Source of the DNA: Rubripirellula sp.
GTDB taxonomy: Bacteria; Planctomycetota; Planctomycetia; Pirellulales; Pirellulaceae
Direction of reading: 5' to 3'
DNA length: 64,000 nucleotides
Assembly (NCBI GenBank): GCA_012270385.1
Contig: JAAXIK010000486.1
Coordinates: 52,063-116,062, forward strand
Part shown: positions 8,087 through 18,451 of the stretch, one piece after another
Layout: each line of letters starts with the position of its first letter
Numbering within the stretch: position 1 is the stretch's first letter
Made by a program: the position numbers and the translations under genes
The notes under the pieces: generated by a model
Seen by the model: the letters and a program-made list of their open reading frames with translations, nothing else
Database searches by the model: none
What the model was told of the DNA's origin: nothing

Positions 8087-11000
8087 ATGGATTTGATGTC
8101 CGAGGAATCGATTGGGGCCCTGGGGTTACTGGTCGCCGAGGCAGCTGAGAGGTTGGTTGACTCTCATGACGAGAGTCTTGATAAGCGTGCTGCGATGTTG
8201 ATTGTGGATTCACCAACGTTTAGTAGTGAATCGGGTAAGCTCCATTTTGGGTTCAAAGTAAAAGGAAACCGTCAGTCGTTAATGGAAGTGAACCTTGAAG
8301 TGGCTTCCGAAGTAGACGATGAAGAAGAGGAACATTTTCACCCTCTAAATGTTGCGTTGGAGGCGACTCCGCATTGCCCATGTGATCAATTTGGAAAAAG
8401 TGGTGACCGATGCGCTCATTCTCTCGCCGTTGCCTGGTGGCTTCAGGAGCAATTGAGCCGTCGATCCATCAATGAAGTCTTCGAGTTTTTTGGTGAGTTG
8501 GAGGTAGATGCTGTTTCTGCCGGACGAGATCTGGTGAGCCAAGTGCTGAGCTTAGTGGGATCAAAATCTCATTCAGATAGTCAAAGTGTCGGCACGCGCT
8601 TGCAATGGCGAGTTGGCCTTTCCTCTTCGCGTTATTACTGTCCTCTTTCCATCACCGCCTATGAGCAGCGGCCCAAAAAAAATGGAAAAGGGTGGACCAA
8701 GGGAAAGGAAGTTAGGAGTTTTGACCTGCTGAGAAGGGACTTTTCAAGTCGGAAAGTTGTCGGGCGCAGTGCAGTCGTCGTTGGGTACCCGTGTTATTCG
8801 TTTATCGAAGACCACTTTGCGGATTTTGAAGCTTTGTCCTTACTTGCGGGTCATCCGAATGTTGCTTGGGATGATGTGAATGTTCGGCCATGTCGTGTGT
8901 TCTCTGCTGAACTGATACTTACCCTCTCTGAAGCGGAGCCTCATGAGGAAACGGACCCATCAGAGGTTGGTGAACCAGCAGATAATCAAACGGTTTTCTA
9001 TCGTCCTGAATTACGGCTTAACGGTATCGAGATTGATCTTAGCCGTTGTAAGGTAGTTTTTGGATATGCGAGTCCCGTAGAACCGATCGTAGTAGTAGCT
9101 GATGAACGACAGAACCGACTGATCGTTTGCACGCTGCCAAATCCTAAAGCTCTGAAAGTGATTCAGCACCTTCTCGAAGCGGACTTGGAAGATGTTGTTT
9201 TGGATTCTGGGGCCGCTGCGCGGTTTGCAATCGGAAGCTCCGAAGTCGATCGTTTTATTCACGTTGAACTGCCTCCGGGACTCGCGGGTCCGATTGAGCC
9301 AGTTGACGCGGAACTGATCTTTGAATTGAGGCCCCGACCCGGTGCAGGGTTATTTGTTGCTTTGCGTATGCACGAGGATCGTTTTCGAGAATTGGTGGTG
9401 CCGGGGCGGCCGCCGGAGATCGTAGCATGTTTGACTGAACAGGGGCCGATTCGACTTCAGCGAACGCTGCAGAAAGAGAGGGATCTTGTCGATACGGTGA
9501 TTGATCGATACGAGCTCAATCGGCTGACACCGGATGGAGCAGATAGCTGGGTGGCTTCAAGTGATGAAGCGGCTCTCGAATTACTCGGGGCGCTTTACAG
9601 TGGAGGGGAAGATGCTCCGCGAATCATTTGGCCAGAAGGTGAAAGTCTTCGCGTGAGAGGTGAAATCACTCCAGGCGCACTTAAGGTTCAGATTGACGAC
9701 AGGAAAGATTGGTTTGGTTTATCTGGGTCCATTAATGTTGATGGACGTGATATCCCTCTTGCTGAGTTGCTTGCGGCAGTCCGCGATCAGCGATCTTTAG
9801 TGCAGGTGGGTGATAGGCAATTCGCAAAAATCAGTGAAGCTTTCAGGAAACGTCTGCAGCAACTTGGTGATGTTCTCATTGAAGAACGAGGCGCGATGAA
9901 GGTGGCTGATGCTGCAGTGCCTGCAGTTCAAGAATTAATCAGCACGGATGTGCCTCTCGAAGCGACTGCGAGGTGGCACGAATCGTTAAAACGACTGGAA
10001 ATGTTGGCCGATTGGAGCCCTGATCAACCTGATCAGCTAGATGCCGTTCTCCGAGACTATCAGCTCGAGGGTTATCAGTGGCTTTCGCGACTGAGTTTGT
10101 GGGGAGTGGGAGGTGTCTTGGCCGATGATATGGGGCTTGGAAAAACGGTCCAAACACTAGGAGTACTCCTCGAGAGAGCATCCGAGGGGCCAGCACTTGT
10201 CGTTGCTCCCACCAGTGTGGGTGAGAATTGGTTGCGGGAAACGGAGCGTTTTACGCCGAGTTTGTCAGCATATTTATATCGGGACGCCGATCGAATCTCA
10301 TTGATTGATCGAGCCGGTCCCGGAGATCTTGTGATCGTGAGTTATCAACTTCTACAACGTGATGCAAAGCGTTTCGCCTCGAGAGCATGGCACACACTTG
10401 TTCTTGATGAGGCTCAGTTCATCAAGAATGCTCAGACAAAGACTTCCCAAGCAATACGTCAATTGGAAGCAGATTGGAGAATCGGTTTATCGGGAACCCC
10501 TTTGGAGAATCATCTTGGTGAACTTTGGAGTCTTTTCCGAACACTCAGTCCAGGGTTACTGGGTTCCTGGGATCGATTTCGACAGCGATTTGCAGATCCG
10601 ATTGAGCGTTTGAAAGATGACGAAAAAAGAAAATCTCTCGCACAATTGGTTCGCCCTTTTATCTTAAGACGAACCAAAGACAAAGTGCTGAAGGAGCTTC
10701 CTCCCCGGACAGAAATTACGCTGCATGCTGAATTGAGTAAAGCTGAACGTAGTCGTTATGAGGATGCGAGGTTGGCGGCGCTAACCGAGTTAGGAGGTTC
10801 GGGTAGCGAAGATCAAGGCGCGGGCCAGCAAAGGATTCGCACTTTGGCATGGCTAACCAAGCTTAGGCAATTAGCATGTCACCCAAGATTGGTAGACCAA
10901 GACTGGAAAAAGGGTTCAGCTAAATTAGAACTGTTGATGTCACTTGTGGAGGAGCTACGTGAGGGTAAGCATCGTGCTTTGATTTTCAGTCAGTTCGTTA

Positions 11001-11437
11001 AGCATCTTTCACTGATACGCGAGTCGTTAGACGAGAGAGAGATTGAATATCAGTACTTGGATGGAGCTACGCCGGCCAAAGAGCGACAGCGGAGAGTGGA
11101 TGCATTTCAGGATGGAGAAGGTGACCTATTCTTGATTTCACTCAAAGCCGGAGGAACTGGCCTGAATCTCACCGGTGCAGATTATGTGATACACCTAGAT
11201 CCCTGGTGGAACCCAGCGGTTGAAGATCAAGCAACCGATCGGGCGCACCGAATTGGGCAAGAACGCCCCGTAACGGTCTATCGTCTGGTGACTGAAGGTA
11301 CGATTGAGGAACAGATTCTTGCACTTCACGCTGACAAACGTGAACTGGTCGCCGGTGTACTCGATGGAACGGATCTGGCGGCAAAGATGGATACTGAAAC
11401 GTTGATTCAATTGATTCGTGAGGGTGCGGCTAGTTAA
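8087..11437 (+). CDS. SNF2-family helicase with SWIM zinc finger
   Basis: A 1116-residue Swi2/Snf2 ATPase. A SWIM zinc finger comes first (CPC at 97-99, then CAH at 109-111, giving CxC-x9-CxH). A long middle region of unknown fold follows to about residue 640. The DEXX lobe has the Walker A loop DDMGLGKT near 680 and the box LDEAQ near 774. The C-lobe carries ALIFSQF, the SLKAGGTGLNL motif and the QATDRAHRIGQ arginine-finger motif near 1040-1060. This order matches bacterial SWIM-SNF2 proteins, which probably translocate on duplex DNA to remodel bound proteins. ATG 8087 or ATG 8096 could be the start; the ribosome binding site is weak for both. No methylase or nuclease gene is nearby, so a defence-system role is not supported. 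Confidence 0.92.
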   Translation: MDLMSEESIGALGLLVAEAAERLVDSHDESLDKRAAMLIVDSPTFSSESGKLHFGFKVKGNRQSLMEVNLEVASEVDDEEEEHFHPLNVALEATPHCPCDQFGKSGDRCAHSLAVAWWLQEQLSRRSINEVFEFFGELEVDAVSAGRDLVSQVLSLVGSKSHSDSQSVGTRLQWRVGLSSSRYYCPLSITAYEQRPKKNGKGWTKGKEVRSFDLLRRDFSSRKVVGRSAVVVGYPCYSFIEDHFADFEALSLLAGHPNVAWDDVNVRPCRVFSAELILTLSEAEPHEETDPSEVGEPADNQTVFYRPELRLNGIEIDLSRCKVVFGYASPVEPIVVVADERQNRLIVCTLPNPKALKVIQHLLEADLEDVVLDSGAAARFAIGSSEVDRFIHVELPPGLAGPIEPVDAELIFELRPRPGAGLFVALRMHEDRFRELVVPGRPPEIVACLTEQGPIRLQRTLQKERDLVDTVIDRYELNRLTPDGADSWVASSDEAALELLGALYSGGEDAPRIIWPEGESLRVRGEITPGALKVQIDDRKDWFGLSGSINVDGRDIPLAELLAAVRDQRSLVQVGDRQFAKISEAFRKRLQQLGDVLIEERGAMKVADAAVPAVQELISTDVPLEATARWHESLKRLEMLADWSPDQPDQLDAVLRDYQLEGYQWLSRLSLWGVGGVLADDMGLGKTVQTLGVLLERASEGPALVVAPTSVGENWLRETERFTPSLSAYLYRDADRISLIDRAGPGDLVIVSYQLLQRDAKRFASRAWHTLVLDEAQFIKNAQTKTSQAIRQLEADWRIGLSGTPLENHLGELWSLFRTLSPGLLGSWDRFRQRFADPIERLKDDEKRKSLAQLVRPFILRRTKDKVLKELPPRTEITLHAELSKAERSRYEDARLAALTELGGSGSEDQGAGQQRIRTLAWLTKLRQLACHPRLVDQDWKKGSAKLELLMSLVEELREGKHRALIFSQFVKHLSLIRESLDEREIEYQYLDGATPAKERQRRVDAFQDGEGDLFLISLKAGGTGLNLTGADYVIHLDPWWNPAVEDQATDRAHRIGQERPVTVYRLVTEGTIEEQILALHADKRELVAGVLDGTDLAAKMDTETLIQLIREGAAS

Positions 11438-11869
11438 GGAAATTAGACCGTCAGATTCGTTGAGAAAGGTCCGCTACTCCCTGTATTCTTGCATCCTATT
11501 TGCTTGAATTATCGTTTTGATGGGAATCGCTCCGTAGTACTCAATGGGTTGCGATTTCTATTTCTCTGCCTCACACAGCCAATGAATTTTATCTTTTTCT
11601 AAATTGGCGGAATCGATTGACCAGAGGTGTCATCTGCTAGGGCGAGACTAAGAAAGTGTTGCGAGGGAAACGACAAAAGACCCGGCTCTCGCGATGAATC
11701 CCGTGAATCTAGCAGTGGTAGGAGAACACCAAATCTCAGGTTGTCTCCAAGTATCCAAGGCGGTACTATAAGGATGTTCACTACTTGGGATTTGCGTTTG
11801 TCCGTAAGGAATGTGGATTTACCCGTTTAAATAGTGGTCTTCGTACAATTTTCGATATAGGTCTGTGTC
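11438..11869. other. Intergenic region before recA
   Basis: This 432-base gap holds no convincing gene. The GTG-started ORF 11627-11830 is rich in Arg and Ser without a domain and overlaps a set of complementary segments described separately. No match to the E. coli SOS box (CTGT-N8-ACAG) or the Gram-positive box (GAAC-N4-GTTC) was seen upstream of recA. Confidence 0.5.
11621..11735 (+). ncRNA. Candidate structured RNA or recA leader element
   Basis: Three nested pairs of complementary segments suggest one folded unit. GGTGT (11626-11630) pairs with ACACC (11726-11730), CTGCTAG (11634-11640) with CTAGCAG (11709-11715), and GCGAG (11661-11665) with CTCGC (11688-11692). The purine-rich loop GGGAAACGACAAAAGACCC lies at the tip. 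It ends about 135 bases before the recA ATG. It does not match tmRNA, SRP RNA, RNase P or a riboswitch I know. Whether it is a separate RNA, a 5' leader or chance pairing cannot be settled by eye. Confidence 0.3.
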
Positions 11870-12976
11870 ATGGCAAAAAAGACAAAAACAACACCGAAAA
11901 GCAAAATCGATCCAGGAATGAAGGCGATTTTGGCACGTGAACCGGGCTTGAAGACCACCTTAGAGCAGATTGACAAAACCTTCGGGGATGGCGCGATCAT
12001 GCCTTTGGGGGCATCTCAAAAACTGACGATTGACGGCATTCCCACTGGGAGTCTCAGTCTTGATATGGCCTTGGGGGGACAAGGTATTCCCAGAGGTAGG
12101 ATGATTGAGGTCTATGGTCCTGAATCCAGTGGAAAGACAACTCTTGCACTTCATATTGGCTCCGAAGCTCAGAAAATGGGTGGTATCGCGGCAATTATTG
12201 ACGCTGAACATGCCTTTGATCCAAGTTGGGCGAAAAAATTGGGCGTGGAATTAGACACATTATTGGTCAGCCAACCGAGCAGCGGTGAAGAGGCAATGCA
12301 GATCTGTGAGATGCTTGTTAAGAGTAATGCAGTGGATGTCATCATTGTCGACTCTGTAGCGGCTCTCGTGCCCAAGAAAGAGCTTGAGGGTGAGATTGGT
12401 GATAGCCACGTTGGCTTGCAGGCTCGCTTGATGAGTCAGTCGTTACGAAAGCTCACAGGGGCGATCGCCAAGAGTAAATGCGCGGTGATCTTTATTAACC
12501 AAATTCGCGAAAAAGTGGGTGTGATGTTTGGTAGTCCGGAAACTACACCTGGGGGCCGTGCACTAAAGTTCTACTGCTCTTGTCGAATTGATGTCCGGCG
12601 TATTGGTGCCTTGAAGGATGGGGAAGAGCAAGTTGGGCAACGTGTCAAAACCAAGATTGTAAAGAACAAGGTTGCTCCGCCATTTCGTGTGGCAGAATTC
12701 GACATGATGCATTCCAACGGCATCAGTTACGAGGGTGACCTTCTCGATTTGGGTACAAATTTCAAAGTGGTTTCCCGCAGCGGGTCTTGGTTCAAGTACG
12801 GAGAAACTTATCTAGGTCAGGGTAAAGAGAAAGCTCGTAATTTCTTGATTGAAAATCCTGAGATCGCTGAGGAAATAAAAGATGCTGTGATGATCGCAGG
12901 TGGATTTCTTGGCGCTACACCTGAATCAGCTGATTCGACAGCGGGAAGTGAGAAAGCGGAAATTCCCAATAGTTAA
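11870..12976 (+). CDS. recA: Recombinase RecA
   Basis: A 368-residue RecA, the ATP-dependent strand-exchange protein and SOS co-protease. The Walker A loop GPESSGKTT is near residues 83-91. The LAEFI-like helix, the [19 protein letters not shown] block with the L1 loop, and [14 protein letters not shown] with the L2 loop are all visible. The N-terminus is Lys/Thr-rich ([11 protein letters not shown]), longer than in E. coli. The C-terminal tail is short and acidic to polar. ATG 11870 is preceded by AGG at 9 bases. The gene is monocistronic between a long leader and a hairpin at 12997. No recX follows. Confidence 0.98.
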   Translation: MAKKTKTTPKSKIDPGMKAILAREPGLKTTLEQIDKTFGDGAIMPLGASQKLTIDGIPTGSLSLDMALGGQGIPRGRMIEVYGPESSGKTTLALHIGSEAQKMGGIAAIIDAEHAFDPSWAKKLGVELDTLLVSQPSSGEEAMQICEMLVKSNAVDVIIVDSVAALVPKKELEGEIGDSHVGLQARLMSQSLRKLTGAIAKSKCAVIFINQIREKVGVMFGSPETTPGGRALKFYCSCRIDVRRIGALKDGEEQVGQRVKTKIVKNKVAPPFRVAEFDMMHSNGISYEGDLLDLGTNFKVVSRSGSWFKYGETYLGQGKEKARNFLIENPEIAEEIKDAVMIAGGFLGATPESADSTAGSEKAEIPNS

Positions 12977-12996
12977 ACAATGGATTGTGTTCTGAT

Positions 12997-13027
12997 CGTC
13001 ACCATCTTAACTCGTAAGATGGTGACG
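12997..13027. terminator. 13-bp hairpin between convergent recA and glnS
   Basis: CGTCACCATCTTA (12997-13009) and TAAGATGGTGACG (13015-13027) are perfectly complementary around an ACTCG loop. It lies 20 bases after recA and 17 bases before the glnS stop, so it can serve both strands. Neither side has a T-run, so if it terminates it probably needs help or acts as an RNA 3'-end stabiliser. Confidence 0.65.
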
Positions 13028-13044
13028 GGAGATTGCGATGAAGA

Positions 13045-14733
13045 CTAATTAGTTTTTCCTTTTGCTTCCATTTTGCCCCATGTGTCTCGCAGAGACACGA
13101 TTCGGTTCATGACTAATTTTTCCGATGTCGTGTCGGGGTCGACTACAAAATAGCCGACCCGTTCATATTGCAACTGCTCACCAATGGAATGTTCTTTTAT
13201 CGCAGGCTCTGCGAAAGCTTTTACTGTTTTTAAAGAATTTGGATTTAGATAATCCAAATAGGTTTTTCCGTCTTCAGTTGAACCAGGGTCCTCTGATGTA
13301 AATAAACGGTCGTAAAGCCGGACTTCAATTTCTTCTGCGTGCTGAGCACTTACCCAATGAATGGTGCCTTTGACCTTACGACCGGACGTATCAGAACCGC
13401 TGCGTGAGTTGGGGTCGTAAGTGCATAATATTTCCGTAATCTCCCCGGATTCATCCTTCACTACGTCGTGGCAATCCACAATGTAGCCGGCGCGTAATCT
13501 CACCGACCCGCCTTTTTTCAAGCGGAAAAATTTCCTTGGAGCTTCCTCTTTGAAATCATCTCGATCGATTAGCAGGTTACCACTGAACGGTACTTCACGA
13601 CGACCAGCCTCTTTGTCCTCCGGATTATTAATCGCATCGTTGATTTCTACGTGACCTTCGGGCCAATTGGTGATCGTGAGTTTTACCGGATTCAACACCA
13701 CCATCCGTCGGGACGCAATTTTGTTGAGATGATCTCGGACTGAATTTTCGAGTCGGATAATATCAATGGTGCTGTTGAACTTTGCCACCCCAACATCAAG
13801 GCAGAAATTTCTGATGGATTCGGGGGTGTAACCTCGACGCCTGTAGCCGCGAAGTGTGGGCATTCTTGGGTCATCCCATCCATCGACATATCCTTCCTTG
13901 ACCATTTTCAGCATGAATCGCTTGCCAACCAAAAGGCTGCTCAACTTCAGCTTGGCAAATTCAATTTGACGAGGATGGTGAATATTCAGTTTCTGACAGA
14001 ACCAATCATAGAGTGGTCGATGGTTCTCAAATTCGAGGGTGCAGATAGAGAAACTGATATTTTCAATTGAGTCGCTCTGGCCATGCGTCCAATCATAGGT
14101 GGGATAAATGCACCAAGTATCACCTGTTCTATGGTGATGAGCTCGCAGGATTCGATACATCACGGGGTCGCGCAAATTTATATTTGGCGAAGCCATATCA
14201 ATTTTTGCACGCAAGGATTTCGAACCGTCCGAAAATTCACCGGCTCGCATTCGACGAAATAGGTCGAGATTTTCTTCAGGAGTTCGATCTCGAAATGGGC
14301 TGTTGCGCCCGGCTTGGGTGAGAGTTCCTCTATATTCACGCATCTCTTCAGCAGATAGATCGCAGACGTAAGCATCACCACTCTCGATCAGTTTCTCTGC
14401 CCAGCTATACAGTTGGTCAAAGTAGTCACTTGCATAATGAAGGGAGTCCCATTCGAACCCGAGCCATTGGATGTCCTCCATGATGGCTTCAACATATTCT
14501 GTATCTTCTTTGACAGGGTTGGTGTCGTCGAATCGCAGATTGCACGATCCGCCATTCGCTTTCGCAAGACCAAAATTGAGGCAAATGCTTTTCGCGTGAC
14601 CAATGTGAAGGTAGCCATTCGGCTCAGGTGGGAATCGTGTGTTTACATTCTGAAAACGACCGGATTCGAGATCAGATTCGATGGCTTGTTCAATGAAATT
14701 CTTGGATTCACGTTTGAGAGTGTCGTCGTTCAT
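13045..14733 (-). CDS. glnS: Glutamine-tRNA ligase
   Basis: A 562-residue class I synthetase that charges tRNA-Gln. The N-terminus carries FPPEPNGYLHIGHAK with HIGH at 43-46, then NLRFDDTNP. The anticodon-binding beta-barrels follow from about residue 345. The block EGYVDGWDDPRMPT shows it is GlnRS and not GluRS. The second class I signature, normally MSKRK in this enzyme, reads VGKRF near residues 267-271, so the Met/Ser are lost but the Lys and Arg stay. A full-length gltX lies 3 kb away, so direct glutaminylation is likely; gatCAB genes are not in the window. A TGA-proximal hairpin is shared with recA. Confidence 0.96.
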   Translation of the reverse strand: MNDDTLKRESKNFIEQAIESDLESGRFQNVNTRFPPEPNGYLHIGHAKSICLNFGLAKANGGSCNLRFDDTNPVKEDTEYVEAIMEDIQWLGFEWDSLHYASDYFDQLYSWAEKLIESGDAYVCDLSAEEMREYRGTLTQAGRNSPFRDRTPEENLDLFRRMRAGEFSDGSKSLRAKIDMASPNINLRDPVMYRILRAHHHRTGDTWCIYPTYDWTHGQSDSIENISFSICTLEFENHRPLYDWFCQKLNIHHPRQIEFAKLKLSSLLVGKRFMLKMVKEGYVDGWDDPRMPTLRGYRRRGYTPESIRNFCLDVGVAKFNSTIDIIRLENSVRDHLNKIASRRMVVLNPVKLTITNWPEGHVEINDAINNPEDKEAGRREVPFSGNLLIDRDDFKEEAPRKFFRLKKGGSVRLRAGYIVDCHDVVKDESGEITEILCTYDPNSRSGSDTSGRKVKGTIHWVSAQHAEEIEVRLYDRLFTSEDPGSTEDGKTYLDYLNPNSLKTVKAFAEPAIKEHSIGEQLQYERVGYFVVDPDTTSEKLVMNRIVSLRDTWGKMEAKGKTN

Positions 14734-15015
14734 TGCTTGCCATTCCTTGTTGCAAATATACGGTAGAAAAATTTAGTTTCGGAAGTGGCTCATTGAGTAC
14801 TTGAGGATCAAACCAAAACTTCTAGAGATCGATATATGGATTTCTGCGTTTGGTAGCACAAACTGCAATGTGGACCCTATAGCAGTACAGTCAAGAACGC
14901 AGCATTCCCTGCGATACTGAATTTAAGTCTGTCTGTGGGGGCTATTGGCTTGGAGTTCGTCAGTCTATTCGTTTTCCATTTCATCTTTTTGTTCTTCCGT
15001 TGATCCTATTTTTAG

Positions 15016-16515
15016 TTACCGAACGAAGTTAATCAGATGCCAAACATCTTCTTCTTCAAATTGTCCCTCCACAAATGTAGCTGCTGGCATTGGAGAGCCT
15101 TCGATGCCCTGAGTAATTCGCCTGTAGAGTTGAGCAGCGGACTCTCCACCTCGGAAAATCCCTTCGGTGAAATTACGTGGTTTTGCATTTTGAGGCTTTA
15201 AAGCACCCCGAGCGAGCAAAGGCACTAAGGCGTCAAGATTGTTTGGCTGAAGTCCAACCCTTGAGGTCCAATCTTTGGTCCAATCATCGAAGTCAGTGGT
15301 CTGGCCGTTGCCCAACCCTTTTTCACCATGACATTTACTACATAGCGCAAATTTACCCAGAAAAACTTCGCGACCTCGTTTTACGGATAGATGGAGTGCT
15401 TCTGCTTTAGCAGCGTCATTTTCGAGGAGTTGCTCCATTTCGGCGAATGAGTTGGGAACGGGGATGCTGTCTGGTGGAGATGGCACATCCACAACCTCCT
15501 CTTCAGCAGCAAGCCATGCGTCCGCAATATCGATTGCGTAGTCTTCAGCGTATTCCCACTCCTCTTCAAACCTTTCTAATTCTTCGAGTTTGGTTTCTTC
15601 CGCTTCACTCAGTTCATCTTTTTCACTCAGTATTTCAATTTCCTCCTCGAGTGAACCGCGATCTTCTCTGGCAGTCCATTTAATCTTTTGACCGACGTCA
15701 GAGTTAATCAATCGATCTCCACCATCAAGAATGCCTTCAAGAATGCCAATGTCAATCTGCATGCGTTCATGTTCGCCTCGCATGGAGAGATAGATTACAT
15801 AATCAACCAGTGCATCAATGTCTTCTTTTGTAATTTCCTCAGGTAGCCAGCTTTGAGCTTCTTCACCTCTCTTTAATTTTTCTAACTCCAATAGTTGTTC
15901 CACGCTGTTCATATTGGATCCGGATATTCCGTAAGTGATCAGCTGCCGTAAATCGTCTTTGGTTGGCTTTGAACCTCGCTCTGTTGATTTGAATTTGAAT
16001 ACACCCATGCGGTAGTCCCGGGGATAGGGCACTTGAGCTGCACCAAGCGGGCCTCGCCCGTCACCTGATATGCCGTGGCAACTAGCACAGAGCAAGCGAT
16101 AAAGTCCCCTTCCCTCTTCGCTCTCTGGACCAGAGGCTCGATGGAGATTGTCTAGGGAAACCACGGTTGCAAGATCTTCATCATCTAGAATGACCTGCGG
16201 TAGATTCGGTTCGTCCGGGGATCCAAACATCTGATCCACAACCCAAAAAGCGTCCTGAGAAGCTTGTTGCATTGGGAGGTCGTTTTGAATCTGATACTTT
16301 GTTGAGTGAACTAGATTGGGCTCAAATCGAGTCGTGAGAACTTCTTTCTCAGAACAGCCAATTGCTAACACCATGATCATGGTTGCGAAGAGATGGCACG
16401 ATTTGCAGCAAACTAGTGAATTTCGCATGATTTTCAAATTGGCTGGAAATAGTAAAGTCATTGAGGCAGGCGATGGTAGGATTTTCGATACCCGGCGCTC
16501 TTCAAAACGACGCAC
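15016..16515 (-). CDS. Dihaem c-type cytochrome lipoprotein
   Basis: Two haem c sites, CASCH (143-147) and CSKCH (about 393), each lie in a cytochrome c domain with downstream DYRMGVFKFKS- and FTEGIFRGG-type segments, as in planctomycete respiratory cytochromes. A Glu-rich coiled segment (about 290-330) links them. The likely start is ATG 16428, giving a signal peptide that ends in the lipobox LAIGC, so the protein should be anchored on the membrane face where haem is added. The listed GTG start adds 29 residues before the signal and has no ribosome binding site. The signal itself contains CKSCH, a chance CxxCH that is cleaved off. The electron partner is unknown. Confidence 0.85.
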   Translation of the reverse strand: MRRFEERRVSKILPSPASMTLLFPANLKIMRNSLVCCKSCHLFATMIMVLAIGCSEKEVLTTRFEPNLVHSTKYQIQNDLPMQQASQDAFWVVDQMFGSPDEPNLPQVILDDEDLATVVSLDNLHRASGPESEEGRGLYRLLCASCHGISGDGRGPLGAAQVPYPRDYRMGVFKFKSTERGSKPTKDDLRQLITYGISGSNMNSVEQLLELEKLKRGEEAQSWLPEEITKEDIDALVDYVIYLSMRGEHERMQIDIGILEGILDGGDRLINSDVGQKIKWTAREDRGSLEEEIEILSEKDELSEAEETKLEELERFEEEWEYAEDYAIDIADAWLAAEEEVVDVPSPPDSIPVPNSFAEMEQLLENDAAKAEALHLSVKRGREVFLGKFALCSKCHGEKGLGNGQTTDFDDWTKDWTSRVGLQPNNLDALVPLLARGALKPQNAKPRNFTEGIFRGGESAAQLYRRITQGIEGSPMPAATFVEGQFEEEDVWHLINFVR

Positions 16516-16553
16516 AAGGCGGTTTCAGAATAACAACGTAAAACCCTAGCCAC

Positions 16554-16592
16554 GGGTGAGACCGCATCCTGATGCGTGCAATCAACTCACCC
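16554..16592 (-). promoter_or_regulatory. Nested inverted repeats upstream of the cytochrome gene
   Basis: GGGTGAG (16554-16560) and CTCACCC (16586-16592) enclose CGCAT/ATGCG (16563-16567 and 16572-16576). Both pairs are perfect. They lie 40-80 bases upstream of the listed cytochrome start, between it and gltX. An operator or a leader hairpin are both possible. Confidence 0.35.
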
Positions 16593-16732
16593 TATTGTAG
16601 ATACACCGCGTCAGTTCGAAATGCCTATACCGCGATTAGGGTAGTTAAAGTGGGCCTGCGGGAGATTTTCTTAGAGCGTTTTAGGTCGCCGGGACATGAG
16701 CAGAAGGATTCTTGCTCTCGACACAAATCGAA

Positions 16733-18280
16733 CTAATTGGCGATCGTGCCAGCCAGCTTCAGACGTTCTATGCTACGTGTTTTACCGAGGATTTCTAGTG
16801 TTTCGAACATCCCAAAGCCGTTGGTGCGGCCGGTGGTCGCAACACGAAGAGCATGGATAATCGCCCGTAATTTGATGCTTTCGGAATTGCAAAAATCCTG
16901 TATCACCTCTTGAATTTCCTCGCGATGAAATGGGTCGATGCTCTCCAATCGTTCGGCAATCGCAAGCAGTCGACCTGGTGCGGCCTCATCCTTTCGAATT
17001 CTTTTTTCGACCGCCGCTGAATCTACTTCATAAGCATCAATGAAAAAGTAGTCGAAATCGAGAATATCGCCTGCAATGGTCAGGCGATCATAAGCTTCCT
17101 GAATTACCTGAGTAAGAGTTTCGTTCGCCTTTGGGTCATTCAGCAATCCAGCTCTTTGAGCAAAGGGTTTAACTTTTTCGATTCGTTCTTCGGTAGACAG
17201 TTTCGAAAATGATCGGCTTTGAAAGGCTAATAGTTTGCGTGGATCGAACGAAGCCGGAGCCTTGTTGACGCGATCTAAGGTGAAAAGTTCAATCATCTCC
17301 TCGATCGAAAACTCTTCTCGCTCACCATCGAGTGACCAACCAAGAAGCAGCAAGTAATTAAGGATCGCATCAGGTTGGAATCCAATTTCTCGGTAGAAGT
17401 CAATAATCACTGGATTGAAGGTGTCAGCTTCAGTCTCGATTTGACAGCTTTCTGCGATGGTTTGTCCCTGTGAGAGAAGATCTGCAAAATCTTTATTCTT
17501 CTCATATTTGGCAAGTTTTCTTTTGCTCAATTTTGCAGAACCACCTGGTTCGGCGACGTAGGGAAGGTGAGCATAAATGGGACGAGTGTAACCGAGAGAC
17601 TCAATGATAAAGATTTGTCTTGGTGTGTTAGAGAGATGCTCTTCTGCTCGAACAACATGCGTCACATCAAACTCCGCATCATCAACCACACTGGCAAGAT
17701 GATAGAGACAGCTTCCGTCTGGTCGTTGAATAACGGTATCTTGTTCTTTCGACCATTCAAATCGCACTTCACCACGGACAAGATCTTGGATGACGCATTC
17801 ACCTTCACGAGGCATTTTTAGACGAACGGTCCGAGGTCTTCCTTCTGCTTCGTAAGCCGCAGCTTCTTCATCAGTGTTAGCTGCCCATCGGCGGTCATAA
17901 AAAAATCTCTCCCCCTTTTGCTCTGCTGCCTCCCTTTCTTTTTGTAATTCTTCTGGTGTCGCATAATCTCGATACGCATGACCTGAGTCAAGGAGATTCT
18001 GAACCGCCTCACGGTAGCGATCCGATCTTTGTGACTGATAATAGGGTGCATGTGGACCATCCACATCAGGACCTTCGTCCCAATCGAGTCCCAGCCATCG
18101 AAAGCCATCCAGGATAGGCCGTAACGCTTCAGCAACATTTCGTCCGGCATCCGTATCATCGATCCTCAAGATAAATTGGCCACCAGTTTGTTTTGCGAGT
18201 AACCAATTGAAGAGTGCTGTCCGAACACCACCAATATGTAGGTAGCCAGTGGGACTGGGAGCAAAGCGTGTGCGAATCAT
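16733..18280 (-). CDS. gltX: Glutamate-tRNA ligase
   Basis: Class I synthetase charging tRNA-Glu. From ATG 18280 the product opens [18 protein letters not shown], the canonical N-terminus, with HIGG at 15-18. The second signature KLSKRK is near residue 250. The C-terminal anticodon-binding helical domain runs from about 330 to the end (515 residues). The ORF track extends 23 residues upstream to 18349, but that piece is hydrophobic and would displace the conserved start, so I prefer 18280. The gene follows ruvB on the same strand after about 170 bases. Compare glnS, whose signature is altered while this one is intact. Confidence 0.97.
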   Translation of the reverse strand: MIRTRFAPSPTGYLHIGGVRTALFNWLLAKQTGGQFILRIDDTDAGRNVAEALRPILDGFRWLGLDWDEGPDVDGPHAPYYQSQRSDRYREAVQNLLDSGHAYRDYATPEELQKEREAAEQKGERFFYDRRWAANTDEEAAAYEAEGRPRTVRLKMPREGECVIQDLVRGEVRFEWSKEQDTVIQRPDGSCLYHLASVVDDAEFDVTHVVRAEEHLSNTPRQIFIIESLGYTRPIYAHLPYVAEPGGSAKLSKRKLAKYEKNKDFADLLSQGQTIAESCQIETEADTFNPVIIDFYREIGFQPDAILNYLLLLGWSLDGEREEFSIEEMIELFTLDRVNKAPASFDPRKLLAFQSRSFSKLSTEERIEKVKPFAQRAGLLNDPKANETLTQVIQEAYDRLTIAGDILDFDYFFIDAYEVDSAAVEKRIRKDEAAPGRLLAIAERLESIDPFHREEIQEVIQDFCNSESIKLRAIIHALRVATTGRTNGFGMFETLEILGKTRSIERLKLAGTIAN

Positions 18281-18451
18281 CGCAGCCAAACCTATCGAGA
18301 AGGGGGGGTAAAAGAACGTCAGTGCGATGAGGATACACGATAGAAACAAAAATGTTACCGCACTTAAGGTGAATCTATTTCAAGATGTACCCTGAGTGTG
18401 CGGAGATCACAGGACGACGAATACGGTTCGCTTTTTGATGGTCTGAAGAAC

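Noticed and set aside
8087-11437. SNF2 helicase as part of a defence system such as DISARM
   Set aside because: No methylase, nuclease or DUF1998 partner is adjacent; the neighbours are recA and an esterase.
11627-11830. GTG-started 67-aa ORF upstream of recA
   Set aside because: Composition is Arg/Ser-rich without domain character, and it coincides with complementary RNA-like segments.
16390-16415. Third CxxCH (CKSCH) in the dihaem cytochrome
   Set aside because: It lies within the signal peptide and would be removed before haem attachment.
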